64,000 bases of DNA from DASUPK01 sp963843085. GTDB lineage: Bacteria; Actinomycetota; Thermoleophilia; Solirubrobacterales; 70-9. Made by a program: the position numbers and the translations under genes. The DNA is taken from the NCBI GenBank assembly GCA_963843085.1, contig CAWJJG010000001.1:62001-126000 (forward strand), written 5' to 3'. This document shows positions 16,131-24,212 of this stretch, piece after piece; position 1 is the first letter of the stretch; the number at the start of each line of letters is the position of its first letter. Under the pieces are notes generated by a model. The model saw nothing but the letters and a program-made list of their open reading frames with translations. It searched no databases and was not told the DNA's origin.

Positions 16131-16215
16131 GGGGTAGGCGGGATTCTCTGAGCCGGGGGCGAATCGGCCTTTATCGGCGCCTCAGCTAAAGGCGGCAACC
16201 TGTCCCGCCGACCCC
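16131..16215 (+). promoter_or_regulatory. Candidate structured, pseudoknot-capable leader of the DMT permease gene
   Basis: GGGGT-a-GGCGGGA (16131-16143) pairs with TCCCGCC-g-ACCCC (16203-16215), a 12-bp closing stem with one A/G mismatch. Inside, GCCTTTA (16167-16173) pairs perfectly with TAAAGGC (16187-16193). The loop of that hairpin contains CTCAG (16181-16185), which can pair with CTGAG (16148-16152) outside it, an H-type pseudoknot. The 3' end of the closing stem is six bases before the ATG, so folding could hide the ribosome-binding region. No known riboswitch consensus was matched. Confidence 0.5.
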
Positions 16216-16221
16216 TTCTCA

Positions 16222-17085
16222 ATGAGCGAAATCGGAGTGATACTCGCTTTGGGCTGCGCCCTGATCTCGGGCGTGGCGTTGCTGTGCAAGCACCGCGGCG
16301 CGGTGAACGCGCCCGACGTGGCGATGCGCAACCCGCTGCGGAGCGCGTCGGCCCTCTTTCGCTCTCGCTGGTGGGCGATCGGCTTCGCCCTCGCCTTCTG
16401 TGCCTGGTGCCTGCACGTCGCGGCGCTCTCGATGGCTCCGCTGTCGCTGGTCCAGGCGACGATCGCGGGCGGCCTGGCAATGCTCGCCATTCCCGCCCGC
16501 CGCTGGTTCGGCATCGCGGTGAGCAGGCGGGAGATGGCAGGAATGGCCCTCTGCGGCATTGGTCTCGCGTTTCTGGCGCTGACCGCGGGCCATGCTCGCG
16601 CGGAGAGCGGCTTCGACCCGGTGACGATGCTCGGCTTCCAGACCGGGTTGCTGACCCTCGGCGGCATGCTCATGCTGACCTCCAGCCGCCGCAGCTCCCA
16701 CGGCGCCGTGCTCCTCGCCGTAGCCGCCGGCATCCTCCTCGGCGTCTCCGACGTCTCGCTGAAGGCGCTATCCGAGCTCGTTCCCGCACAGCCCCTGAGC
16801 CTGCTCAGCCCCTGGACCTTCACCGCCATTCTCGGTGGCATCGGTGCGTTCCTGGCCCTCGGGCGAGGCCTTCAGATCGGCGAGCCCGTCGCCGTGATCG
16901 TCGCCTTCTCGGCTGCCGCGACCCTCGGCGCCATTGCCGGCGGGATCGTCGTCTTCGGTGATCCGATGGGCTCCGACGCCCTCGCGGTGATCGGGCGCTC
17001 CCTGGCCTTCGTGGCGGTCATCGGTGCCGCGGCGCTGCTGCCGATGGTCCCCTCGCGCGCCCTTGCGGCTCGGACCGCGCCCTAG
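16222..17085 (+). CDS. DMT-superfamily (EamA-like) membrane transporter
   Basis: A 287-residue integral membrane protein with about nine or ten hydrophobic segments and almost no soluble part, in the pattern of the drug/metabolite transporter superfamily: two related halves of roughly five helices (about 1-135 and 145-275). The substrate cannot be told from the sequence. It is preceded by a leader with strong base pairing (16131-16215), which suggests that expression responds to a metabolite or ion, possibly the transported one. The start is an ATG after a pyrimidine-rich stretch. Confidence 0.75.
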   Translation: MSEIGVILALGCALISGVALLCKHRGAVNAPDVAMRNPLRSASALFRSRWWAIGFALAFCAWCLHVAALSMAPLSLVQATIAGGLAMLAIPARRWFGIAVSRREMAGMALCGIGLAFLALTAGHARAESGFDPVTMLGFQTGLLTLGGMLMLTSSRRSSHGAVLLAVAAGILLGVSDVSLKALSELVPAQPLSLLSPWTFTAILGGIGAFLALGRGLQIGEPVAVIVAFSAAATLGAIAGGIVVFGDPMGSDALAVIGRSLAFVAVIGAAALLPMVPSRALAARTAP

Positions 17086-17095
17086 CCTTCGAGGC

Positions 17096-17965
17096 ATGTG
17101 GCACAGATGCGCGGCGCTCCTGGTGTTGCTCGCGGCCGGGTTGCTGTCCGTGGCGCCGGCACACGCGGTGCCGGCGGATCCGCGTCTTGCGGGGGTGCAC
17201 GACTTCGCCTTCGGCCTCGGCGTCGATGCGAACGATCCGGCCGTGCTCGACTCGCTCTCCCACTACGACCTCGTGGTCGTCGACGGTGAGCTGACGAAGC
17301 CGGCGAGCGTCGCGAGGCTTCATCAGGGAGGCGCGATCGTGCTCGGCTACCTGAGTGTCGGCACGAACGAGCCATTCCGCTCCTGGTATCCGAAGCTGAA
17401 GCGGTATGGGCTGAACGACCGCTTCAAGCAGTTCGGGGAGACCTATGCGGACGTGGACGCCCGTGGGTTCCGGCGCGTCATCGCCGGTCGCATCGCGCCT
17501 CGGTTGCTGCGAGGCGGCTTCGACGGCCTGTTTCTCGACAACACCGACATGGTCGAGACGCACAAGCGGGAGCGGCCCGGAATGAGGCGCCTGGTGAGAT
17601 CTCTCGCGGCCCTCGTCCACGCCCGCGGGGGCCTTCTGTTCGCGCAGAACGGCGACGCGTCGATCGGCCCTTTGCTGCGGTACTACGACGGGTGGAACCG
17701 GGAGGACGTGACCTGGACGTACAGCTTCAAACGGCGCCGCTACGCCCACCAGCCGGCGCGTGAGGTTGCTCAGGCGCAGGCTGCCCTGATCAGGATCGCC
17801 GCTCGCGGACTGCTCGTGACGGCGACCGACTACACCGCCCCAGGCGATGTGCCGGGCGCTCAGGAGGCCGTGGCGAACGCCTGTGCCGCGGGGGCCCTGC
17901 CGTTCGTCAGCGACATCGGCCTGACCAGGCTCCCGGTGGCGCCGATCGCATGCGGGCAGCCCTGA
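17096..17965 (+). CDS. Secreted GH114-like (endo-alpha-1,4-polygalactosaminidase-type) protein
   Basis: 289 residues with a Sec signal peptide (hydrophobic run ending APAHA, cleavage near residue 24). The mature protein has the TIM-barrel pattern of the TM1410/GH114 group: LVVVDGELTKP, VLGYLSVGTNE, DGLFLDNTD, LLFAQNGD and LVTATDYT. The conserved acidic residues at the ends of strands (DG-E and LDNTD) are those expected at the active site. The family acts on galactosamine-containing polysaccharides where tested; here that is inference. It starts ten bases after the permease stop, so it may be co-transcribed. Confidence 0.75.
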   Translation: MWHRCAALLVLLAAGLLSVAPAHAVPADPRLAGVHDFAFGLGVDANDPAVLDSLSHYDLVVVDGELTKPASVARLHQGGAIVLGYLSVGTNEPFRSWYPKLKRYGLNDRFKQFGETYADVDARGFRRVIAGRIAPRLLRGGFDGLFLDNTDMVETHKRERPGMRRLVRSLAALVHARGGLLFAQNGDASIGPLLRYYDGWNREDVTWTYSFKRRRYAHQPAREVAQAQAALIRIAARGLLVTATDYTAPGDVPGAQEAVANACAAGALPFVSDIGLTRLPVAPIACGQP

Positions 17966-17986
17966 GCGGCGCCTAACATCTGATCA

Positions 17987-19348
17987 GTGCAGAGAAACCG
18001 CAACGGGCGTCAGTCGGAGAGCCACCGCGAGAGCGGCTCCGCCGGCATCAGCAACCCTCGCGCCCGCCAGCGCGCCATCGCTGTCGGAGTCGTCCGAGAC
18101 GACGAGCACCGCGACGATCCGCTGGCCGAGCTGAAGGAGCTGCTGCGCACGGCAGGTGTCGCGACGGCGGGGGGGATGACCCAGGCGAGATCCGCGCCGG
18201 ATCCCGATCGCTATCTGGGCCGCGGGAAGCTGACGGAGCTGAAGCGGCAGATCGCCTTCGACGACGCGAACCTGGTGGCGGTCGACGACGAGCTGGTCCC
18301 GCGACAGGAGCGGAACCTCGAGCAGGCACTCGGTGTGCCGGTGATCGACCGCACCGCCGTGATCCTGGACATCTTCGCCGACCACGCCCACAGCGCCGAG
18401 GGCAAGCTGCAGGTCGAGCTGGCGCAGCTCGAGTACAACCTCGCCCGCATGAGAGGCCTCTGGACCCACCTGGAGCGCCTCGGAGGCGGGATTGGGACGA
18501 GAGGGCCGGGCGAGTCGCAGATCGAGACCGACCGGCGCCTGGCGCGCGACCGCATCACCTCGCTGCGGCGCCGCCTGCAGCGCCTGGAGCGGAATCGCGC
18601 GGTGATGAGGGCCGAGCGCGAGCGTGCCGTGATGCCGACCGTCGCGCTCGCCGGCTACACGAACGCCGGCAAGTCGACGCTGCTGAACGCCTTGACCGGG
18701 GCCGGGGTGGGCGTGGGGGAGCGCCTCTTCCACACGCTGGACCCGACCACGCGAGCGTTCGCGCACGATGGACGCCGGTTCTTGCTCACCGATACGGTCG
18801 GTTTCATCCGGAAGCTGCCCCACGCGCTCGTCGAGGCCTTCAAGGCGACTCTCGAGGAGACCGCTCTCGCCGATCTCATCCTCCATGTCGTAGATGGCTC
18901 GGGGCCCGAGGAGGAGCGAATGGACTCGATCTCCGCCGCGGATGCCGTGCTCGACGAGATCGGGGCCGGGGAGTCGCCCCGGCTGCTCGTCATGAACAAG
19001 GTCGATCTCCTGGACGCCGAGGAGCGCCGTGAGCTCAGGCTCCGTCATCCCGACGCGGCCCAGGTCTCCGCGGAGACCGGGGAGGGGCTCGAGGAGCTGC
19101 GATCGCGGATCGCCTCCTCGATCACCGCGGGACTCACCGAGGTGGAGTTGCTCGTACCCTTTGACGCCGGTGAGCGTCTATCTGAGCTTCACGAAATCGC
19201 TGGTGACCTCGAGCGTGAAGATCGCGAGGACGGGGTTCTCGTTCGCGCGCGACTACCTGCCGCCCTCGCCGATCGCTTCGCCGATCTTTCGGTCAACGGG
19301 CGAGCGCGAGGAGGATCTCGAAACGGAGTTCGAGCCTCCGGCGACTAA
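17987..19348 (+). CDS. hflX: Ribosome-associated GTPase HflX
   Basis: 453 residues. HflX splits stalled or hibernating 70S ribosomes after stress. The N-terminal domain (about 25-170) holds the glycine-rich signature GGGIGTRGPGE(S)Q and a coiled-coil helix pair. The G domain follows, with G1 GYTNAGKS, G2 near DPTTRAF, G3 DTVGFI, G4 NKVD and G5 SAETG, all present. A short C-terminal domain follows. The start is a GTG, and a poorly conserved basic tail of about 30 residues precedes the family core. The end of hflX is 67 bases before dut. Confidence 0.94.
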   Translation: MQRNRNGRQSESHRESGSAGISNPRARQRAIAVGVVRDDEHRDDPLAELKELLRTAGVATAGGMTQARSAPDPDRYLGRGKLTELKRQIAFDDANLVAVDDELVPRQERNLEQALGVPVIDRTAVILDIFADHAHSAEGKLQVELAQLEYNLARMRGLWTHLERLGGGIGTRGPGESQIETDRRLARDRITSLRRRLQRLERNRAVMRAERERAVMPTVALAGYTNAGKSTLLNALTGAGVGVGERLFHTLDPTTRAFAHDGRRFLLTDTVGFIRKLPHALVEAFKATLEETALADLILHVVDGSGPEEERMDSISAADAVLDEIGAGESPRLLVMNKVDLLDAEERRELRLRHPDAAQVSAETGEGLEELRSRIASSITAGLTEVELLVPFDAGERLSELHEIAGDLEREDREDGVLVRARLPAALADRFADLSVNGRARGGSRNGVRASGD

Positions 19349-19415
19349 CGGAGCCGACCCTTTCGAGGGAATCGTGGCCGAGTTGCCGACCGAACCCGTA
19401 TCTACGCTTGGCCCG

Positions 19416-19850
19416 ATGGAGGAGCTTCGGTTCACCAAGCTGAGCGAGAAGGCGACGATGCCGACTCGTGCGCACGACAGCGACGCCGGCCTCGATCTCT
19501 ACGCGGCCGAGGCCGCCCGGATTCCTCCCGGGGCCAGGGTGAGCGTCGGCACCGGCCTGGCGATGGCGGTCCCCGAGGGGCTCGCGGGGCTCGTGCTGCC
19601 CCGGTCGGGGCTGGCGCTGAAGCACGGCGTCACGCTGGTCAACTCGCCGGGACTGATCGATCCGGGGTACCGGGGCGAGGTCCGGATCGCGCTGCTCAAC
19701 ACCGACCAGACGATGGATTATCAGTGCAAGCCGGGTGACCGGATCGCCCAGCTGCTGCTGGTTCCCATCGCCACCGCCAGCCCGATGCAGGCCGACGCGC
19801 TCGACACCTCCGCCCGTGGCGAGGGCGGCTTCGGCTCCAGCGGGTTCTAG
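19416..19850 (+). CDS. dut: dUTP diphosphatase
   Basis: 144 residues. It hydrolyses dUTP to dUMP and diphosphate, keeping uracil out of DNA and supplying dTMP synthesis. The five motifs of trimeric dUTPases are visible: HDSDAGLDLYA, PRSGLALKHG, GLIDPGYRGE with the catalytic Asp region, PGDRIAQLLL, and the mobile C-terminal RGEGGFGSSG. The ATG at 19416 fits the usual N-terminus. A longer frame overlaps hflX and is not supported. It is convergent with lemA, four bases between the stops. Confidence 0.95.
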   Translation: MEELRFTKLSEKATMPTRAHDSDAGLDLYAAEAARIPPGARVSVGTGLAMAVPEGLAGLVLPRSGLALKHGVTLVNSPGLIDPGYRGEVRIALLNTDQTMDYQCKPGDRIAQLLLVPIATASPMQADALDTSARGEGGFGSSGF

Positions 19851-19854
19851 GCCC

Positions 19855-20412
19855 TCAGCTGAAGGAGACCTGCGGGGTCTCTCGGTCGGCGGCGTCGGTG
19901 ATCTCGAAGAAGGGCTTGGCGGTGAAGCCGCCCTGGTTGGCGATGATCGACCACGGCCACTGCTGGATCCGGGTGTTGTACATCTGGACGTTCGAGTTGT
20001 AGATCCGGCGAGACGCCTGGATCTCGTCCTCGAGCTCCGACAGCTGGCGCTGGAGCTGCTGGAAGTTCTCGGTCGCGCGCAGCTGCGGATACTGCTCGGC
20101 GACCACGCGCAGGCCGCCCAGGGCCGAGCTGAGCTGGCTCTCGGCCTTGCTCGCCTCGGCGGGGCCGCTCGCCTGCATCGCTGCGGCGCGCGCCTGCGTG
20201 ACCTTCTCGAAGGTCTCGCGCTCGTGGGTCGCGTAGCCCTTGACCGACTCGACGAGGTTCGGGATCAGGTCGTGCCGCCGCTTGAGCTGGACGTCGATGC
20301 CGCTCCAGGCCTCCTCCGTGCGGTTGCGGAGGCTGACCATGTTGTTCCTGGCGAAGACGTAGATCAGGCCCGCGAGAAGCAGCAGCCCGATCACGATCAG
20401 CACGATGACCAT
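19855..20412 (-). CDS. lemA: LemA family membrane protein
   Basis: 185 residues. One N-terminal membrane helix (about 2-22, very Ile/Val/Leu rich), then a long helical cytoplasmic or exported bundle with the family signatures NRTEEAWSGIDVQLKRRHDLIPNLVE and YNSNVQMYNTRIQQWP. LemA proteins often go with membrane proteases or envelope stress systems, but their molecular role is unclear. It starts at the ATG ten bases after gatD and is probably the last gene of the leftward murT-gatD operon. Confidence 0.9.
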   Translation of the reverse strand: MVIVLIVIGLLLLAGLIYVFARNNMVSLRNRTEEAWSGIDVQLKRRHDLIPNLVESVKGYATHERETFEKVTQARAAAMQASGPAEASKAESQLSSALGGLRVVAEQYPQLRATENFQQLQRQLSELEDEIQASRRIYNSNVQMYNTRIQQWPWSIIANQGGFTAKPFFEITDAADRETPQVSFS

Positions 20413-20422
20413 GGCGAGGATC

Positions 20423-21175
20423 CTATCCAGTTGACGCGGCGCGCAGAGCGGATTCGTGCGACGCTGTCTCGAGCTCGTCCGGCAGAGGGGCCAGGTCGGG
20501 CCTGGTCCCGGTCCGGCGCTCGATCGCCAGGCCGACCAGGTGGTCGGCAAGCCAGGCGTTTTTGGGCAGCAGAGGACCGTGGAGGTAGGTCCCGATCAGG
20601 TTCAGCCGCTTCGTTCCCTCCATGCCGTCCCGGTCGTTGTTGCCGTGCCCGTGCATGACACGCCCGAGGGGCTCGGCGTCGGGCCCCAGGAAGGTGCGCC
20701 CGCCGTGATTCTCGAATCCCGCGAGCACCTGAGAGCCGCCGCCGAGGTCCACCTCGATGGAGACGTTGCCGATCAGGCGGGGACCCTCTTCACGCACGGT
20801 CTCGAGATCCGCGACCCCGAGTCCCGGGATCGACTCGTCGCCCAGCTGGTAGCGGTGGCCGAGCAGCTGGTACCCGCCGCAGACGGCCAGGAGGGCTGCG
20901 CCGTCTTCGACGGCCGAGGCGATGGCGTCGCGCTTTGAGCGCAGCATGTCCTCGGCGACGAGAACCTGGTCGCGGTCCTGTCCGCCCCCGATGTAGATGA
21001 GGTCGTGGTCGGCCGGATCGAAGCTCTCGCCGGGGCCCGATGCCGAGTAGCGGAACGGGATGTTGCGCCACTCACAGCGGCGCTGGAGAAAGAGGATGTT
21101 GCCGCGGTCCGCGTAGATGTTCATCTGCTCCGGGTAGAGGGCGAGCAGCCTGAGCTCGGCGGAGGCGGCGCTCAT
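20423..21175 (-). CDS. gatD: Lipid II isoglutaminyl synthase, glutamine amidotransferase subunit GatD
   Basis: 250 residues, a class I glutamine amidotransferase of the CobB/CobQ-like type. GGGQDRDQ, the nucleophile Cys99 in AVCGGYQLLG and His199 in GTYLHGPLLPKN are in place. GatD releases ammonia from glutamine and hands it to MurT, which amidates the alpha-carboxyl of D-Glu in lipid II; in Actinobacteria this affects cross-linking and lysozyme resistance. It normally follows murT directly. Here a methyltransferase gene sits between the two, joined by ATGA overlaps on both sides. Confidence 0.93.
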   Translation of the reverse strand: MSAASAELRLLALYPEQMNIYADRGNILFLQRRCEWRNIPFRYSASGPGESFDPADHDLIYIGGGQDRDQVLVAEDMLRSKRDAIASAVEDGAALLAVCGGYQLLGHRYQLGDESIPGLGVADLETVREEGPRLIGNVSIEVDLGGGSQVLAGFENHGGRTFLGPDAEPLGRVMHGHGNNDRDGMEGTKRLNLIGTYLHGPLLPKNAWLADHLVGLAIERRTGTRPDLAPLPDELETASHESALRAASTG

Positions 21176-21909
21176 TCGGGGGCCTCCAGGAGCACGGCCG
21201 TTGAGTCGGCCTCGCTCTCGCTCGAGCTGATCTGCCGCCTGCCCGCGGGACGGAACCCGGCGTCGGCCCCCTCGCGCTCCAGCGTCTCCGGGGGGATCCG
21301 GTAGAGGATCTCGTCGTGGATGTCGCGCTCCATGTGCCCCTCGGGTGAGACGGTCTCGCGCAGCCTGCGGACAGTGAGGGCGTCATCGCCGACCTGCACC
21401 CAGAGGGGCTCGCTCGAGAAGACCCAGCCGTCGATCTCGCGCATGTCGGGGAGGATCTGCGTCGACGCCGTGCCGGCGCTGAGCAGGGTGGACTCGTCGA
21501 CCAGGGTGAGCGCGAGCGTGCCGCCGGGTGCCATCACCTCGCGCAGGCGGTCGAGCAGCGGTCCGCGGGCCCCGGTGTCCAGGACCTGGATGACGTGGAG
21601 GGGTCCGATGACCAGCGCCGGGGCGACCGGCAGGGCGACCTCGGCGGGGGAGCCGAGGTCCGCTGCGACGATGGAGAGCGAGACTCCGCGCTCCTCCGCG
21701 AGCCGCTCGAGCTCTCGGATCAGGTCCAGGTCGCGCTCCATCGCGATCACCTCGTGCCCGTGTCCCGCCAGGTGGAGGGAGACCCGGCCCGCCCCGGCGC
21801 CGAGCTCGGCGACGGGCCCCCTGGCTTCCCGGGCGAGCTCCACCCAGAGGGGAAGGTCCCCGCCGTAGGAGCCGAACTCCACCTCCTGCCAGACGGAGGG
21901 TGAGGTCAT
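21172..21909 (-). CDS. Class I SAM-dependent methyltransferase between murT and gatD
   Basis: 245 residues, Rossmann-fold methyltransferase. Motif I is VAELGAGAGRVSLHLA, motif II the acidic MERD at the end of strand 2, motif III near IVAADLG, and motif IV around PALVIGPLHVIQVL. The start (ATG at 21909) overlaps the murT stop and the stop overlaps the gatD start, so all three are translationally coupled. Substrate is unknown; context suggests lipid II, its precursors or an undecaprenyl-linked product, but no sequence feature proves this. Confidence 0.8.
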   Translation of the reverse strand: MTSPSVWQEVEFGSYGGDLPLWVELAREARGPVAELGAGAGRVSLHLAGHGHEVIAMERDLDLIRELERLAEERGVSLSIVAADLGSPAEVALPVAPALVIGPLHVIQVLDTGARGPLLDRLREVMAPGGTLALTLVDESTLLSAGTASTQILPDMREIDGWVFSSEPLWVQVGDDALTVRRLRETVSPEGHMERDIHDEILYRIPPETLEREGADAGFRPAGRRQISSSESEADSTAVLLEAPE

Positions 21910-23282
21910 TGCCAGTAGTCCGCCGCGAGGCCCCGCCGGGCGAGCATCGTGCGGAGCTCGAGCAGGGCCGTGTAGGTGGGCAGGGCGAAGAGCCGCTCCG
22001 GTGCGGCCGTGACGGCCGCGTCCAGCGAGCCCTCGATCGGGCCCATGACCTCGATCGCCTCCTCCGGCCAGCCCGCGTACTTGAGGCGCAGGGCCATCTC
22101 CGGCGCCCGGGTGCCGGCGCAGACGACCCTGCGGACCGCCCCGGCCAGCAGCTCGAAGTCGGCGTCCCAGATCCAGGAGACGTCTCGCCCGTCGGCGATC
22201 CGGTCGTTGAGCGCGAGCCAGAGGTCGATGCCGCCGTTCGAGGACTCGAGCGTCAGCGTCCGCAGCACCTCGTTGGCGCCGGCGGGGTTCTTGATCAGCA
22301 GGATCGAGACGGGCTTGCCCGAGACCTCGATCGTCTCGACGCGGCCGAACACCGCGCGCATGGACTCGAGCCCCTCGCGCACCCGGTCGAGGGACACGCC
22401 GGAGCGGAGCCCGGCCGCGACGGCGGCCAGCGCGTTGTAGACGTTGTAGAGGCCGGGGAGGGGGAGATCCACCGTCAGCTCGCCCTCCGGGGTCACGATC
22501 CGAACCCGCGACCCCGAGATGCCGTGCAGCTCGATCTCGGTCGCCGCGATGTCGGGCGCCGGCCGGTCGGCGTGGCAATTGGGGCAGATGTAGTGCCCGA
22601 GATGCCCGACGAAGGCCCGCTCGTACGAGTACGGGGCGCCGCAGCGCCGGCAGTGCTTCGCGTCATGGGCGTGCTGTAGCTCCGGGAGCGCCTGGCTCGT
22701 GTCCTCGATTCCGAAGTAGGTGACGCCGGGGCGGCGGCGTAGCTCGTGGTCGCGACCGAGGTCGGCGATCAGGGGGTCGTCCGCGTTCAGGGCGAACTCG
22801 CACGATCCCTCCAGCGAGGCCACCAGCAGCGCCCATTCGTCGGCGAGCCGCTCCAGCTCGCCGTAGCGGTCGAGCTGATCGCGAAAGAGGTTGCCGAGGA
22901 CCAGGAGGCGCGGCCGTAGGCTCGGGGCGACGCGAGGCAGCCAAGCCTCGTCGAGCTCAAAGAGGCCCTCCTCACCCGACTGCTCGAGAAGCGCGGTGGC
23001 CACGCCCCAGTGCATGTTCGACCCGGCCCGGTTGTGGACCGGATCGCGCCCCGCGGCCTCGAGGATCCCGGCGATCATGCCGGCCGTCGTCGTCTTGCCA
23101 TTCGTCGAGCTCACGACGATGGAGCCGTGTTCGAGCCCTGACGCCAGTCGTTCGATGGCGTCCGGCGCCATCCGGACCAGGACGCGGCCGGGCAGGGTGG
23201 TCCCACCACCACGGCCGCTGCGCCGGCTGAGCGCGCCGATGCCGCGGGCAACCCGGCGCTTCGCCTCGAAGAGAGCGCTCAT
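21906..23282 (-). CDS. murT: Lipid II isoglutaminyl synthase, Mur-ligase-like subunit MurT
   Basis: 458 residues. A Mur-ligase-type enzyme that activates D-Glu of lipid II with ATP and amidates it with ammonia from GatD. The P-loop STNGKTTTA is at about 59-67. The MurT-specific four-cysteine zinc ribbon is complete (Cys211, Cys214, Cys233, Cys236), and KNPAGANEVLRTL near residue 330 marks the MurT catalytic region. The C-terminal DUF1727 domain is present. It starts 12 bases after the diacylglycerol-kinase-like gene, in one leftward operon. Confidence 0.94.
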   Translation of the reverse strand: MSALFEAKRRVARGIGALSRRSGRGGGTTLPGRVLVRMAPDAIERLASGLEHGSIVVSSTNGKTTTAGMIAGILEAAGRDPVHNRAGSNMHWGVATALLEQSGEEGLFELDEAWLPRVAPSLRPRLLVLGNLFRDQLDRYGELERLADEWALLVASLEGSCEFALNADDPLIADLGRDHELRRRPGVTYFGIEDTSQALPELQHAHDAKHCRRCGAPYSYERAFVGHLGHYICPNCHADRPAPDIAATEIELHGISGSRVRIVTPEGELTVDLPLPGLYNVYNALAAVAAGLRSGVSLDRVREGLESMRAVFGRVETIEVSGKPVSILLIKNPAGANEVLRTLTLESSNGGIDLWLALNDRIADGRDVSWIWDADFELLAGAVRRVVCAGTRAPEMALRLKYAGWPEEAIEVMGPIEGSLDAAVTAAPERLFALPTYTALLELRTMLARRGLAADYWQ

Positions 23283-23294
23283 TGCCTGGCCAGG

Positions 23295-24110
23295 TTAGGC
23301 GGGCGGCGCCGGCGCGATCACCCGGAGGGCGCGCTCGAGCGTGCGGATCGTCGCCGGAAGGTCGGTGAGGTGCTCGCCGTCGGCGTAGACCGCAAAGTCC
23401 CGGTCGGCGCTGATCTCGACGGTCGCGCCGCGCATCTCCCTGACCTCCTCGTTCTCGAGATGCTCGCCCTTGAACACCTTCGGCAGTCCTCTGATGTAGC
23501 GAAGCTTGCTCACGTCACTGACGGTGATCACGTCCAGCAGCCCGTCGTCGAGCTGCGCGTGCGGCGCGATGAACATCCCTCCGCCGTACGCCTGGCTATT
23601 GCCGACCGCGACGGAGTAGCCGGCGAACTCGAATGGCTCGCCGCCGTCGAGGACGACTCGGAACGAAGCCGGCCTCCAGGCGGCCAGCGTCCTGAACGCC
23701 GCGTACGCGTAGACGAGGTTCCCGCGGATGAAGGTGGCCTCGTTCGCGATGCGATTCGCGTCCGAGTCGAAGCCACAGGAGGCGATGCAGAGAAACCGCT
23801 TTCCGTTCGCCTCACCGACATCGATCTCGCGAACGTTTCCCTCGGCGAGTACCGCGACCGATTCGGAGGGTTCCTTCGGGATGCCGAGCACCCGGGCGAG
23901 ATCGTTGCCGCGGCCGCCGGGAAGGATCCCCATGGTCGCGGTCGTCTGCGCCAGTGCGCCGCCGATGGCGCCGATCAGGCCGTCTCCGCTCATCACCACC
24001 GGGATCTCGCCCGCCTCGGCGGCGGCCCTGGCCTCGCTGACGCCGTGCTCCAGGCTCTCCGTTCTGACCACCCGATAGGCGACCTCCCGCACGGCGAGCT
24101 CACGCTCCAC
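23295..24110 (-). CDS. Diacylglycerol/sphingosine kinase-like lipid kinase
   Basis: 271 residues from the GTG at 24110. The DAGK catalytic loop appears as MSGDGLIGAIGG (commonly GGDGTINEV), followed by LPGGRGNDLARVLG, and the C-terminal beta-sandwich has GNSQAYGGGMFIAPHAQLDDGLLDV. These enzymes phosphorylate diacylglycerol or related lipids at the membrane. The same frame continues upstream to about 24197 and there encodes HLLLVNPHSASGRA, the conserved first nucleotide-binding strand. No ATG, GTG or TTG lies before it, so the true start may be ATT, ATC or CTG. It belongs to the murT operon. Confidence 0.85.
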   Translation of the reverse strand: MERELAVREVAYRVVRTESLEHGVSEARAAAEAGEIPVVMSGDGLIGAIGGALAQTTATMGILPGGRGNDLARVLGIPKEPSESVAVLAEGNVREIDVGEANGKRFLCIASCGFDSDANRIANEATFIRGNLVYAYAAFRTLAAWRPASFRVVLDGGEPFEFAGYSVAVGNSQAYGGGMFIAPHAQLDDGLLDVITVSDVSKLRYIRGLPKVFKGEHLENEEVREMRGATVEISADRDFAVYADGEHLTDLPATIRTLERALRVIAPAPPA

Positions 24111-24212
24111 CTCGGGCAGGAGCTTCAGGGCGCGCCCGCTCGCGGAATGCGGGTTGACCAGCAGCAGGTGGCGGCGTTCCGGGCTGATCCGGTGAATCTA
24201 TTGGGAGGGCGC

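Noticed and set aside
16131..16215. TPP or c-di-AMP riboswitch from CTGAG, CAACCTG, GGGGGCGAATCGG and CAGCTAA
   Set aside because: The blocks are not in the required order or spacing and the helices differ; kept only as an unclassified leader.
19029..19415. An N-terminal extension of dUTPase overlapping hflX
   Set aside because: The added residues do not resemble dUTPase and the frame overlaps the well-supported hflX end.
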